Assembly: GCF_017307055.1 (NCBI RefSeq) | Contig: NZ_JAFLEQ010000016.1 | Location: forward strand, 107,841-171,840 | Direction: 5' to 3' | Source: Corynebacterium mendelii | GTDB lineage: Bacteria > Actinomycetota > Actinomycetes > Mycobacteriales > Mycobacteriaceae | Length of the DNA stretch: 64,000 bases | Shown: one piece after another, positions 29,398 to 37,777 of the stretch | How positions within the stretch are numbered: position 1 is the stretch's first letter | Layout: each line of letters opens with the position of its first letter | Notes under the pieces: model-generated | Database searches by the model: none | What the model was told of the DNA's origin: nothing | Seen by the model: the letters and a program-made list of their open reading frames with translations, nothing else | Program-made: the position numbers and the translations under genes

Positions 29398-30147
29398 TCA
29401 GTCGCGGGGAAGAATGGCGAAGGCACGAGCCGGGAAACCGGTGCCGTTTTTCGGCTTGGCCCAGGTGGCAACAATCAGTGCACCGGTGGCCGGAACCTGG
29501 TCGAGATTGGCCAGCAGCTCAATTTGCCAGCGGTCCTGCTGAAGAAGATAGAGCTCGGTGGGAAGCTGCCCCTGGCTGACGGTTTTACCCAGATCGGTGT
29601 CGGTTGTCTCATGGCCGATCGCGGTGATGGAACGGTTGTCCAACAGCCATTTGACGACGTCAACATTCCAGGCCGGGTAGTGGAAGACACCTTCCGAATC
29701 GGCGTTGAACACTGCCTCCGGATTCGGCCAGCGTTTGGACCAGTCGGTGCGCAAAGCCACAAAAGAGCCCTCGGGAATGGTGCCGTGTTCTTTCTCCCAG
29801 GCCTCAATATCGGCAATGGTGGGGGTGAAGTCGGCGTCCTGTTCGGCCTGGGTGTGGAAGTCCAGCACCACCAGCGGCAGCACCATTTCGTTGACGGGAA
29901 GCTCGTCTAAGTACCGGGCGTTGTTGACGAAGTGGATCGGCGGATCAACGTGGGTTCCCCACTGGCCGACAAACGAATAGCGGTCCACGGTGAAACCGTG
30001 CTCGTCGACAGTGAACAGACGCTCCCGCTCTTCGTCGGGAAGCATGTGGAATTTCGGCTGTCCGGCGTCAAAGGAGTGGGTGAGGTCAACGTAGGTGTGG
30101 TTGTCCCGGAGTTCGCGGGCCAGATCCCAGAGTTTGTGTGAAGACAT
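29398..30147 (-). CDS. Cyclase-family metal hydrolase (kynurenine-formamidase-like fold), copy 1
   Basis: A 249-aa member of the PF04199 cyclase family, which includes bacterial kynurenine formamidase and related amidohydrolases. The metal-binding motif is QWGTHVDPPIHF. It also has VDLTHSFDAGQP near the N-terminus and a C-terminal NLDQVPATGALIV block. Substrate unknown. I start at ATG 30147 rather than TTG 30156 because the TTG lies inside the operator at 30150-30165. It resembles the gene at 33335 (same length, shared NLDQVPATGA and IPEGSFVA), so the two are paralogues. A perfect McbR-type operator at the start codon suggests control by sulfur status, so a sulfur-containing substrate is conceivable, but this is inference. 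Confidence 0.82.
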   Translation of the reverse strand: MSSHKLWDLARELRDNHTYVDLTHSFDAGQPKFHMLPDEERERLFTVDEHGFTVDRYSFVGQWGTHVDPPIHFVNNARYLDELPVNEMVLPLVVLDFHTQAEQDADFTPTIADIEAWEKEHGTIPEGSFVALRTDWSKRWPNPEAVFNADSEGVFHYPAWNVDVVKWLLDNRSITAIGHETTDTDLGKTVSQGQLPTELYLLQQDRWQIELLANLDQVPATGALIVATWAKPKNGTGFPARAFAILPRD

Positions 30148-30149
30148 GA

Positions 30150-30165
30150 TAGACAACCTAGTCTA
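30150..30165. promoter_or_regulatory. McbR-type operator at the cyclase start
   Basis: TAGAC-AACCTA-GTCTA matches the McbR consensus TAGAC-N6-GTCTA exactly. It sits 2 bp upstream of the ATG and overlaps the likely transcription start. An AT-rich TTTAATA box lies next to it. The remainder of the gap to 30456 holds no gene; single half-sites occur at 30209 and 30237. Confidence 0.75.
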
Positions 30166-30456
30166 TTAAAAGCTGCTCGGGCAAGTTCCATTTGTTAAAA
30201 CGGCCGTTTAGACAGGTGAAAAAAACAAACAGCTTGGTCTATCACGTCGGCTGGTTGGCGTTTTGCCGGTGGTGCGGGACAAAAACTCACACAGCAGGAA
30301 AACGACACGTGGTGGGGTCGGGTGTGGCATCATCCCGGTGGCAGGGGTCCCATTTTTTTCAACTGCAGACAGCATGAAGGGGCCGGTGGCGGCAGGTGGT
30401 GTCCCGGCGGCGTGGTGCTGGTTGCCTGTGTGCTGTGTCTTCGGGGCGGATGTCTG

Positions 30457-31185
30457 CTACAGGCGCGGTAGACGGCAGTTTTTCTCGTCGGCCAGTGACC
30501 GGTGTACGGCGGCGTGGGCGTGGATGCGGGTGGTGTTGTAGACCGGCAGCGGAGAGGTCGCCTCGTTGACCAGGAGGCCGACTTCGGTGCATCCCAACAC
30601 GACTGCTTGCGCGCCGCGCTGTTTCATTGACTCGATGACTTTCCGGTAGTTTTCCCGGGACTCGTCGTTGATGACGCCGTGGCGCAGCTCGTTGAAAATC
30701 ACCGAGTTGACCATGTTGATCGAACTTGATTCCGGAAGGATGACCTCCAGGCCCATCTCTTCCAGCAGGCCGGTGTAGAAGTCCTGGCACATGGTGTATC
30801 GGGTGCCCAAAAGACCGATGGTGGTCACCCCGTTGGCGATCAGGCAGTGGGCGGTGGCTTCCCCGATGTGGACCAGGGGCACGCTGATGCGGTCGACCAC
30901 GGCATGGGCGACTTTGTGCATGGTGTTGCTGCAGATCAGCATCATCTCCGCGCCGGCGGCTTGCGCCTGCTCGCCGGTCCGGGCCAGAATCTCTCCTGCG
31001 GTGATCCAGTCACTGGTGGCCTGCAGGCGCTCAAGGTCGTGGTAATCAATGCTGACCACCACGATTTTCGCCGAGTGCAGGCCACCGAGAGCCTCCGCGG
31101 TCATCTCGTTGATCAGCCGGTAGTAGGCGGCGGTTGATTCCCAACTCATGCCACCGATCAGCCCGATGGTTTTCACGTTGATCAC
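30457..31185 (-). CDS. Aspartate/glutamate racemase family protein
   Basis: A 242-aa cofactor-independent racemase. The N-terminal IGLIGGMSWESTAAYYRLIN is typical of the YgeA/aspartate-racemase branch. The two catalytic cysteines are in LICSNTMHK and VLGCTEVGLL. Family members invert aspartate, glutamate or other amino acids by two-base chemistry. The GTG start has AGGAG about 5 nt upstream. It lies between the two cyclase-family genes and prfC on the same strand. Whether its product feeds the cyclases is not known. Confidence 0.87.
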   Translation of the reverse strand: MINVKTIGLIGGMSWESTAAYYRLINEMTAEALGGLHSAKIVVVSIDYHDLERLQATSDWITAGEILARTGEQAQAAGAEMMLICSNTMHKVAHAVVDRISVPLVHIGEATAHCLIANGVTTIGLLGTRYTMCQDFYTGLLEEMGLEVILPESSSINMVNSVIFNELRHGVINDESRENYRKVIESMKQRGAQAVVLGCTEVGLLVNEATSPLPVYNTTRIHAHAAVHRSLADEKNCRLPRL

Positions 31186-31453
31186 ACACTCCTAGACAAG
31201 ACGGGTGCATTCATACCGCCGGTGCTTGTGCCGACGGTTTGACTGCGCCGGCACAGTTGGGGCGGAAACCAGTGCCGATAACTCCCTTAATTTTGCCAGA
31301 TTGAGTTTGCGTAATCGAATAATTACAGGCTGCATCAAAAGGCGGGGTTACCCCCGTGGGGTCCCTGCCCGGTGGGCTGGGGCCACTGCCGTCCGGCCGC
31401 CCCGACAGCTGGAACAATGATGTTCCCCGCCCAGGGCGTGCCGGTGGTGCGGG

Positions 31454-33106
31454 TCAGTCGTCGGCGACCATCGGTTCCAGGTGGAATTCGGGGTGTTCTT
31501 TGGTGATGAACTGCAGCCGCCACTTGTCGCCGAACAGGGCGACAAGTTCTCCGTCGGTGCGGGTGAAGACCTCCACACCACGCTGCTTGGCCAATGCCGG
31601 CACAGTTGCGGCATCGGTTTTCCTGGCCACGGTGTAGGGCACCGGGTCAGTGACGGTTTCGACGTTGTATTCGTTGTCCATCCGCGCCTGCATGACCTCA
31701 AACTGCATCGGGCCGACAGCCGCCATGACCGGGGCCGCGTCACCGCGGGCATCGTTTTTGAGTACCTGCACCACGCCTTCGGAATCGAGCTGCTCGAGGG
31801 CTTTGCGGAACTGCTTGTATTTGCCCAGCGATTTTGCCCGCAGGGTGCGGAAATGCTCCGGGGCGAACTGCGGCATCGGCGGGAACTGCACTTTTCTTCC
31901 CGCATAGATGGTGTCACCCGGAGCCAGGGATCCGGCGTTGACCAGGCCCACAATATCGCCGGGATAGGCGGTTTCGACTGTTTCACGGGTCCGGCCGAAC
32001 ACAGTCAGGGCGTATTTGGTGGAAAAGCTTCTGCCCGACTGGGCGTGGGTGACCTGCATGCCGCGGTGGAATTCTCCGGAGACAATGCGCATGAAGGCCA
32101 GTGAGTCACGGTGGTTTTTGTCCATGCCGGCCTGCACCTTGAACACCACACCGGAAAATTCGCCGTCGACATCCCGGTGATCGTCGATGGCCGAGGAAGC
32201 GGCCTCAACGACTTTCGGATCAGACGAGCGCGGGCCGGGGGAGGGGGCCAGGGCGCACAGGGTGTCAAGAATCTGGTGCACACCGAAGTTCAGCATCGCG
32301 GAGGCGAAAATCACCGGGGAGGTGGTGCAGCTGAGAAACAGTTCCTCGTCGTGGATGGCCCCGTCCATGGCCAGCAGTTCGGCTTCCTCACAGGCGGTCT
32401 CCCAGGCGGTGTCTTCCTTTTCCAGGGCCTCATCCGGGGTGTAGTGCTCCTCGGGGGCGATGGTGGAACCACCGGCTGTCCGGATGAAGTGGATGTATTC
32501 CTCGACTTCACCGTCCGTGTTCAACCGGGCCAGGCCCCGGAAGTCACCTGCTTCACCCACCGGCCAGAACAAAGGGGTGGGCTGCAGGCCGATTTCGGCG
32601 ACAATCTCGTCGATCAACTCCAGCGGTGGTTTACCGGGCCGGTCCCACTTGTTGACCACCGTGACAATCGGCAGCCCGCGGGCTTTGCACACCCTGAACA
32701 GTTTCAGTGTCTGCGGCTCCAGGCCCTTCGCGCCGTCGATGAGCATCACTGCCGCATCAACAGCGGTGAGCACCCGGTAGGTGTCCTCGGAGAAATCCGC
32801 GTGGCCGGGGGTATCAACCAGGTTGATCACATACGGCTCACCGGCATGGCCCTCCGGGGAATACTCGAATTGCAGGGCAGAGGATGCAATGGAGATACCG
32901 CGGTCTTTTTCCATCTCCATCCAGTCCGACACCGTGGATTTACGGCCTGCTTTACCGTGCACGGCACCCGCCTCAGAGATCACATGGGCGTGCAGCGCCA
33001 GGGCTTCCGTCAGTGTTGACTTGCCGGCGTCAGGGTGGGCGATCACCGCGAAAGTACGGCGGCGCGAAGCCTGGTGGGCGGGTGAGGTGGACGCAGATTC
33101 AGACAT
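31454..33106 (-). CDS. prfC: Peptide chain release factor 3
   Basis: A translational GTPase of 550 aa that recycles RF1/RF2 after termination. G1: AHPDAGKSTLTEAL. G3: DTPGHADFSED. G4: NKWDRPGK. Together with the length and the C-terminal LRAKSLGKYKQFRKALEQLDSEGVVQVL type of sequence, these place it in RF3 rather than EF-G. The ATG start at 33106 gives MSESASTSP. prfC is not universal in actinobacteria, so its presence next to accessory genes may reflect mobility. It shares a strand with the racemase 268 bp downstream; I see no clear terminator between them. Confidence 0.93.
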   Translation of the reverse strand: MSESASTSPAHQASRRRTFAVIAHPDAGKSTLTEALALHAHVISEAGAVHGKAGRKSTVSDWMEMEKDRGISIASSALQFEYSPEGHAGEPYVINLVDTPGHADFSEDTYRVLTAVDAAVMLIDGAKGLEPQTLKLFRVCKARGLPIVTVVNKWDRPGKPPLELIDEIVAEIGLQPTPLFWPVGEAGDFRGLARLNTDGEVEEYIHFIRTAGGSTIAPEEHYTPDEALEKEDTAWETACEEAELLAMDGAIHDEELFLSCTTSPVIFASAMLNFGVHQILDTLCALAPSPGPRSSDPKVVEAASSAIDDHRDVDGEFSGVVFKVQAGMDKNHRDSLAFMRIVSGEFHRGMQVTHAQSGRSFSTKYALTVFGRTRETVETAYPGDIVGLVNAGSLAPGDTIYAGRKVQFPPMPQFAPEHFRTLRAKSLGKYKQFRKALEQLDSEGVVQVLKNDARGDAAPVMAAVGPMQFEVMQARMDNEYNVETVTDPVPYTVARKTDAATVPALAKQRGVEVFTRTDGELVALFGDKWRLQFITKEHPEFHLEPMVADD

Positions 33107-33334
33107 GGCAACCCGGGGTAGGTGGAAAAACTTCTATCAGGGCCGGGGAAACCGGACAGGCACGGCATGTACCTGATCAGTTGTTCCTTTTTCCGGCAGT
33201 GGTGTCGGCGGGAACCCGCCTGCCGCAACAGCGGTGTCGGCACGGCGGGCGGACACCGGTAACAGGCAAAGCGTAGTTGACAGGGCTGTGGTGGTGCGAG
33301 TCCGGGCCGGTCGCGCAGTCGGTGGTGTGCTGTT

Positions 33335-34096
33335 TTACCCGGGAAGTGCCGCGAGCACCCGGACCGGGAAACCGGTGGCGCCGGCCGGGACAGGGAAACC
33401 AATCGATGCCACGGCTCCGGTGGCCGGAACCTGATCCAGATTGGTCATCATCTCCACCAGGGGGATACCTGCTTCGGCGGCCCGGGTGTGGGCGGGATAT
33501 CCGGCCCGGTCACAGGAGAGATACGCCGGATCAGTGGCCGGGGATTCATGACCCAGCACCGCGATGCGTCTTTTATTGGCCAAATATTCCACCGCCCGGG
33601 CGCTGATACCCGGAAAATGGTGGACACCTTGTGTGTCGGTTCCCAGATAGGCCCGCGGATCCTCCCAGCGGGCCGACCAGTTGCTGGCCACCGCCACGAA
33701 TGATCCTTCCGGAATGGGGCCGTGGAGGGCCTCGTGGGCGGTGATATCGGCGGTGTCTGCCAGATAATCCGGGTTATCGGCCACCTTGGGTGAGACATCG
33801 ATGACAGTGAGCGGAAGAAACAGTTTTTCCGGTGCGATATCGGCCAGGGTCGTTCCACCACTGATCCGGTGGCCGGGGGCGTCGATATGGGTGGACCACT
33901 GGCTGATGAAGCTGAACCGGTCGATGTGGAAGCCGTCGCTGTCAACCGTGGCATACGTCTCGGTCACCTGGTCCGGATCCCCGGGATAGCGGGACTGCCC
34001 GGGGCGGAACACATGCGGCAGCTCCACCCACCGGCAGGCCCCCAACATGCGGGCCACCGGCCACAGTCCGTGAGAAAACGGGGTGCTGGAATCCAT
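33335..34096 (-). CDS. Cyclase-family metal hydrolase, copy 2
   Basis: A 253-aa paralogue of the gene at 29398. Shared blocks are IPEGSFVA, QWSTHIDAPGHR (the metal motif; the family Gly is Ser here) and NLDQVPATGAVA with a phenylalanine-proline-rich tail. It differs in most other positions, so the duplication is old or the copies came separately. ATG 34096 (MDSSTPFSHG) is chosen because an AATGAT box lies 7 nt upstream and the length then matches copy 1. No McbR site is seen in front of this copy. Substrate unknown. Confidence 0.78.
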   Translation of the reverse strand: MDSSTPFSHGLWPVARMLGACRWVELPHVFRPGQSRYPGDPDQVTETYATVDSDGFHIDRFSFISQWSTHIDAPGHRISGGTTLADIAPEKLFLPLTVIDVSPKVADNPDYLADTADITAHEALHGPIPEGSFVAVASNWSARWEDPRAYLGTDTQGVHHFPGISARAVEYLANKRRIAVLGHESPATDPAYLSCDRAGYPAHTRAAEAGIPLVEMMTNLDQVPATGAVASIGFPVPAGATGFPVRVLAALPG

Positions 34097-34172
34097 GCCA
34101 CGTATCATTGCATCCCGGTGGCGGGTCTGCAGGTTCACTCCGCCGGATGCCCACGGCGGCCCCCACACCCTA

Positions 34173-34178
34173 TAGGGT
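34173..34178 (+). promoter_or_regulatory. Candidate -10 (TAGGGT) of the Cys-rich small gene
   Basis: Part of TATAGGGT. It ends 8 nt before GTG 34187, consistent with a leaderless transcript. Confidence 0.5.
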
Positions 34179-34186
34179 GTATTTCC

Positions 34187-34375
34187 GTGGGCAAGAAAAA
34201 GATCGCGAAGGCACGCCAGAAACTGGCCAAAGGCAAGGTCAAGAAAAAATGCTGCCGCTCCAAGCCGCGTTGCATTACCTGTCCTGTGGTGGTCAAACGG
34301 CTGGAAAAAGCCTCCGCAATGGATTTGCCGGATAAAAAATTCGCCCTCGTTTTGGACGATGCCCGCCGCAAATAG
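34187..34375 (+). CDS. 62-aa basic Cys-rich protein, putative metal-binding
   Basis: Starts at GTG 34187. A very basic N-terminal half (GKKKIAKARQKLAKGKVKKK) is followed by CCRSKPRCITCP, giving four cysteines (22, 23, 29, 32) spaced C-C-x5-C-x2-C. An acidic/hydrophobic tail ends at LDDARRK. The pattern suggests a small zinc-binding, perhaps nucleic-acid-binding, protein. I do not recognise a named family. It converges on pth with 26 bp between the stop codons. Confidence 0.75.
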   Translation: MGKKKIAKARQKLAKGKVKKKCCRSKPRCITCPVVVKRLEKASAMDLPDKKFALVLDDARRK

Positions 34376-34401
34376 TGCTGTCGGGTGGCGCTTGGGGGGG
34401 G

Positions 34402-34998
34402 CTAGTCGGCGTGCACCTGGTTTTGGGCGATTGCCAGCCCCTGGGTGATCAACAGTTCCACGGCATCGGATATGTCGGCGGTGACGATACCCAGTTGCCT
34501 GCCCTGGTCGCCGGTGAAAGGTTTGAGTACCCAGTCCGCCGGTGCCATCCGCCCGGGCGGCCTGCCAATCCCGCAGCGCACCCGGAGATAATCCCTGGTC
34601 CCCAGGGCTTTGGTGATGTCCTTCAACCCGTTGTGGCCGTTGTCCCCGCCGCCTTTTTTCAACCGGATGACACCAAAGTCCAGATCCAGTTCATCGTGGA
34701 TGACAATCACATTGCCGGCCGGGATTTTGAAGAAACGGCAAAGGGAGCTGACCGGCCCGCCGGAGAGATTCATGTAGGTCTGCGGTTTGGCGACAATGAC
34801 TTTCCGGTTGCCGACCCTGATGTCACAGGTGAGAGCCTGGGCGCGTTTGTCCAGCGCGAAGTGCCCGGGCATGGGGGCGGCGGCGCCCGCCAGTTCATCG
34901 GCGGCAAGAAAACCGATGTTGTGCCGCGTTGTCTCGTAGCGGGGGCCGGGATTGCCCAGGCCCGCAACCAGGATGGGGGAGGTGTCGTCGAAACTCAC
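34402..34998 (-). CDS. pth: Peptidyl-tRNA hydrolase
   Basis: Pth (198 aa) releases tRNA from stalled peptidyl-tRNA. Signature GLGNPGPRYETTRHNIGF carries the catalytic His. The substrate-site Asn is in KPQTYMNLSG, and HDELDLDFG and GGGDNGHNGLKDI are also present. The open frame extends far upstream, but GTG 34998 (translated MSFDDTSPILVAG) gives the normal length. A CACAAT box sits 8 nt before it on the reverse strand, so it may be leaderless. It follows rplY and prs on the same strand, as in corynebacteria, with metQ in between. Confidence 0.93.
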   Translation of the reverse strand: MSFDDTSPILVAGLGNPGPRYETTRHNIGFLAADELAGAAAPMPGHFALDKRAQALTCDIRVGNRKVIVAKPQTYMNLSGGPVSSLCRFFKIPAGNVIVIHDELDLDFGVIRLKKGGGDNGHNGLKDITKALGTRDYLRVRCGIGRPPGRMAPADWVLKPFTGDQGRQLGIVTADISDAVELLITQGLAIAQNQVHAD

Positions 34999-35161
34999 AA
35001 ATCCCGATTGTGGCACACCTGCCTGACAGGCACACAAGGCGCAAGCGTTGAGCCTTGTCGGCGCCGGCTTCCCCGGCCCCCGACACCGCCGGGGTGACCT
35101 GTGAAAAAACATCTTCCTGGGCGTTTGAAAAAATGCAGTCGCCTGGCCTGGGGGAGAGAAG

Positions 35162-35236
35162 AAAAAACCGCCGCAGTCTTTTCCCTGTCCACCCCGGTAG
35201 CCGAAGGGGGCGGGCAGGAAACGATGACTGCGGCGG
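35162..35236 (-). terminator. metQ terminator
   Basis: Outer arms CCGCCGCAGTC (35168-35178) and GACTGCGGCGG (35226-35236) enclose a smaller inner stem. Read on the reverse strand, the hairpin is followed by TTTTTTCTT. It lies 64 bp past the metQ stop. The rest of the 34999-35299 gap has no gene. Confidence 0.7.
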
Positions 35237-35299
35237 GAGGGCACAGGGCATCACTTCCGGCTGGGAAGCCGGGCGTGGCTGTGGCCTGGCGTTACCGGG

Positions 35300-36208
35300 C
35301 TAATTGTTGGCTTTTACCTCATCAACCAGCTTGTCGAGGATTTTCTGCAGTTCCTCGCGGGGCTTTTTCACCGTGACAGCCGAATGGCCGGTGTCTTCGG
35401 CCACCGCCACCTGGACCTCCGGGTCGTACCAGATTTCGGTGATCCGGTTGATTGCCTCATTGTCGGCTTCCTCCGGGCGGGTGACCCAGACATTGATGTA
35501 CGGCTCAGAGGAAGCATCCTTGGGATCGTCGGCCGTCAGCGCGGTCGTGGGGTCAATACCCGCGCGCTGCAGGAAGTTCTGGTTGATCACCGCCGGGGTG
35601 CCGTTGTCCCACACAATGGCGGTCTGGGTGGCGTCCACGTCGTTGATGGCCACCTTCGAGTTGGCTTCATCAATATCCGACGGCGTGGGGGAGAGGGCGT
35701 TTTTGGCGTTGTCCTTCAACGTGATCAGACCGGCTTTTTCCAGCACCTTGATCGCCCGGCCACCGTTGGTGGGGTCATTGGGGATGGCCACCGTCTGGCC
35801 TTCGATACCGTCGAGGGAATCATGTCCCTTCCAGTACAGCGGCAGCGGGAAGACCTCGGTGGAGGCGATCGGCACCAGGGTGTCTTTGGTGTTGGCCTGG
35901 TTTTGCGCCAGGAAAATCAGGTGCTGGTAGCGGTTGACATCGATCTGTCCTTCGGCCAGGGCCTTGTTGGGGGTCACGTAATCGGTGTAGGGAACCAGCT
36001 CGACATTGATGTTTTCGGCTTTGGCTTTCTCGATGAGGATCGGCCACTGTTTCTTGCCGGCATCGGTCACCCCCAGCTTGATGGTGGTAATTCCGTTCTC
36101 ATCCGGTTGTGGACCGGTGTCCCCGGAACCGTCGGAAGATGAGCAGCCGACACACAGGGCGGCGGCGGTGGTGACCGAGACAAGTGTTGCGGAGAGTTTT
36201 TTCAGCAT
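35300..36208 (-). CDS. metQ: MetQ/NlpA-family methionine-binding lipoprotein
   Basis: A 302-aa substrate-binding lipoprotein. The signal peptide ends in the lipobox ALCVGC, so Cys21 or so is lipidated. The mature part has the NlpA-family blocks KLGVTDAGKKQWPILIE, VPYTDYVTPNKALAEGQIDVNRYQH and AIPNDPTNGGRA. It would bind D/L-methionine for a MetNI ABC transporter, but no metN or metI is adjacent, so it is an orphan here. AAGGA lies about 8 nt before the ATG. A perfect McbR-type operator 71 bp upstream supports a role in sulfur amino-acid uptake. Confidence 0.88.
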   Translation of the reverse strand: MLKKLSATLVSVTTAAALCVGCSSSDGSGDTGPQPDENGITTIKLGVTDAGKKQWPILIEKAKAENINVELVPYTDYVTPNKALAEGQIDVNRYQHLIFLAQNQANTKDTLVPIASTEVFPLPLYWKGHDSLDGIEGQTVAIPNDPTNGGRAIKVLEKAGLITLKDNAKNALSPTPSDIDEANSKVAINDVDATQTAIVWDNGTPAVINQNFLQRAGIDPTTALTADDPKDASSEPYINVWVTRPEEADNEAINRITEIWYDPEVQVAVAEDTGHSAVTVKKPREELQKILDKLVDEVKANN

Positions 36209-36278
36209 CAGGAAATCCTTGTGGGTGGTTGTGTGGGGGTATGGATAAACGGTGGGCTAAGCCGGGAAAACCGACTAA

Positions 36279-36294
36279 TAGACCAAGATGTCTA
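36279..36294. promoter_or_regulatory. McbR-type operator upstream of metQ
   Basis: TAGAC-CAAGAT-GTCTA matches TAGAC-N6-GTCTA exactly, 71 bp upstream of the metQ ATG, next to AT-rich boxes that may be the promoter. It has the same arms as the site at 30150. The rest of the gap 36209-36572 holds only this site and the rplY terminator. Confidence 0.8.
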
Positions 36295-36503
36295 TGTGCT
36301 GAAGGAATCTACACATTATCCGGGAGAAAATGCAACATGCGCAGGTAGAAGCACTATTTACGGAGCTGTGAACCGTGATTGAGGCCCCTGTTGTGAACCG
36401 CTCGGTATGGTTTTTCTGTTCGGTGTCTGTTCTGGATGGCGGCAGTATGGGCGATATGTTGCGTCATGGTGGCCCTGTGGCCGCCGGCGGGGGAGAAGCA
36501 ACG

Positions 36504-36536
36504 AAAAACCCCGCCCCAGCAGCAGCTGGGACGGGG
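36504..36536 (-). terminator. rplY terminator
   Basis: A 12-bp stem (36509-36520 with 36525-36536, one wobble pair, 4-nt loop), followed on the reverse strand by TTTTT. It lies 37 bp past the rplY stop. Confidence 0.85.
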
Positions 36537-36572
36537 GGCAGGGGCGGGTCGGAGGACCCGGAAAAAGAGTTG

Positions 36573-37238
36573 TTACTCTTCGTCGCTGTTGTCGCTGTCG
36601 CCTTCGGATTCCTCGGAAGCGGCGGCGTCGTCCTCGCCTTCCTCGCCCTCGGAATCGGTTTCGGGCAGGTCTTCTTCTTCCGGCTCGACGACGTTGATGA
36701 TCAGGATTTCCGGATCGTCGATGAGGGTGACGCCTTCCGGCAGTTCCACATCGCCGGCCTGGACCTGCTGGCCGATTTCCATGCCGTCGACATCGATGAT
36801 GAGCTCTTCCGGAATGGACAGCACGTCAGCCTCAATGAGGATGGTGTCGGCGTCCTGCATGAGCATCGCGCCGGCGGCGATTTCGCCTTCGTAGGTGACC
36901 GGCACGGAGACCTCGACCTTTTCGCCGCGTTTGATGGCGAACAGGTCGGCGTGGTCGATGTGGAAGGTCAGCACATTCTGGTCCAGGTGCTTCATCAGGG
37001 CCAGCTGCTTTTCGCCCTCGATATCGACTTCCACCACGGCGTTGGTGCCGTGGTTGCGCACGATGGCGGTAAATTCCAGCCGGTCCACCAGGCAGTGGAT
37101 GGGCTCGATGTGCGGTCCGTAGATGACCACGGGGATCAGGCCGTCGCGGCGGGCGCGGCGGGCGGCGCCTTTGCCGAATTCGTTGCGGGGCTTGGCGTCA
37201 AGGGCGATAGCCTTGTTCTTCACGACTGAACGTGCCAT
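36573..37238 (-). CDS. rplY: 50S ribosomal protein L25 (Ctc/TL5 type)
   Basis: Long-form L25 (221 aa) that binds 5S rRNA. The N-terminal L25 domain (about residues 1-95) includes KPRNEFGKGAARRARRDGLIP. A TL5 beta domain (about 100-185) contains GVTLIDDPEILIINVVEP. The last about 35 residues are almost entirely Glu, Asp and Ser, which is usual for actinobacterial members. AGGAG lies 8 nt before the ATG. A TATTAT box about 22 nt further up on the reverse strand is a likely -10. Confidence 0.93.
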   Translation of the reverse strand: MARSVVKNKAIALDAKPRNEFGKGAARRARRDGLIPVVIYGPHIEPIHCLVDRLEFTAIVRNHGTNAVVEVDIEGEKQLALMKHLDQNVLTFHIDHADLFAIKRGEKVEVSVPVTYEGEIAAGAMLMQDADTILIEADVLSIPEELIIDVDGMEIGQQVQAGDVELPEGVTLIDDPEILIINVVEPEEEDLPETDSEGEEGEDDAAASEESEGDSDNSDEE

Positions 37239-37777
37239 GGGAATACTCCTGAGGTGGTGGGATAATAAAAAAGGTCAATCGGGCTGTGTCCGGGGCGACA
37301 AGGAGTGGGGGAATAAAAAAATTCCCGCTCCAACCCGGCCATCTCGTCGAGTCTTCGCAGGTTTTTCCGGTCGTGGGGATCATCACCGGTCCGCTTAAAA
37401 AGCGGGGGGAGAAGGTGGGGTGATCGGCACAATGAAAAAGACGGGGATAAAAATTCCCGTCCCTGGCAAAGGTGATCGCGTCGATAACGGCAACTCCCCG
37501 ATCATTCGGGGCGCCCTCGCCGAGACTGGCGAAAGTATAGTTGCCCAGTCCACCGGCAGGCAAATCCTCTTTGCGGTGGGGCGGTGACAGCGGTGAGGGG
37601 ATGCCGCGGGCGGAAGGATGCGGCGCAGGGGTGAAAAAGCAGTCGGGCCGGCAGCCGGTGGATCAACCGGCTGCCGGCCCGTGGAAGATCAGGTCGGCAG
37701 ATCACCGGGCGCCGGGCCCGTCACCGCGACCATGCCGGGAGACAGTGCGTGTGCGCGGCATGGCCGGGGTGCGTGTG
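37239..37777. other. rplY-prs gap with AT-rich mini-hairpins
   Basis: 539 bp with no gene. Three short AT-cored elements occur upstream of rplY: GGGATAATAAAAAAGG (about 37258), GGGGGAATAAAAAAATTCCC (about 37305) and GGGGATAAAAATTCCC (about 37443). The last two can pair their GGG and CCC ends. A CCGCTT/AAGCGG stem lies at 37391-37405. They may be promoter or leader parts of rplY. The prs terminator occupies the far end. Confidence 0.5.
37634..37680 (-). terminator. prs terminator
   Basis: A perfect 15-bp stem (37645-37659 with 37666-37680, 6-nt loop), followed on the reverse strand by GACTGCTTTTTC. It lies about 100 bp past the prs stop. Confidence 0.8.

Noticed and set aside
30209..30241. 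Second McbR operator from TAGAC at 30209 and GTCTA at 30237
   Set aside because: The half-sites are 23 bp apart instead of 6.
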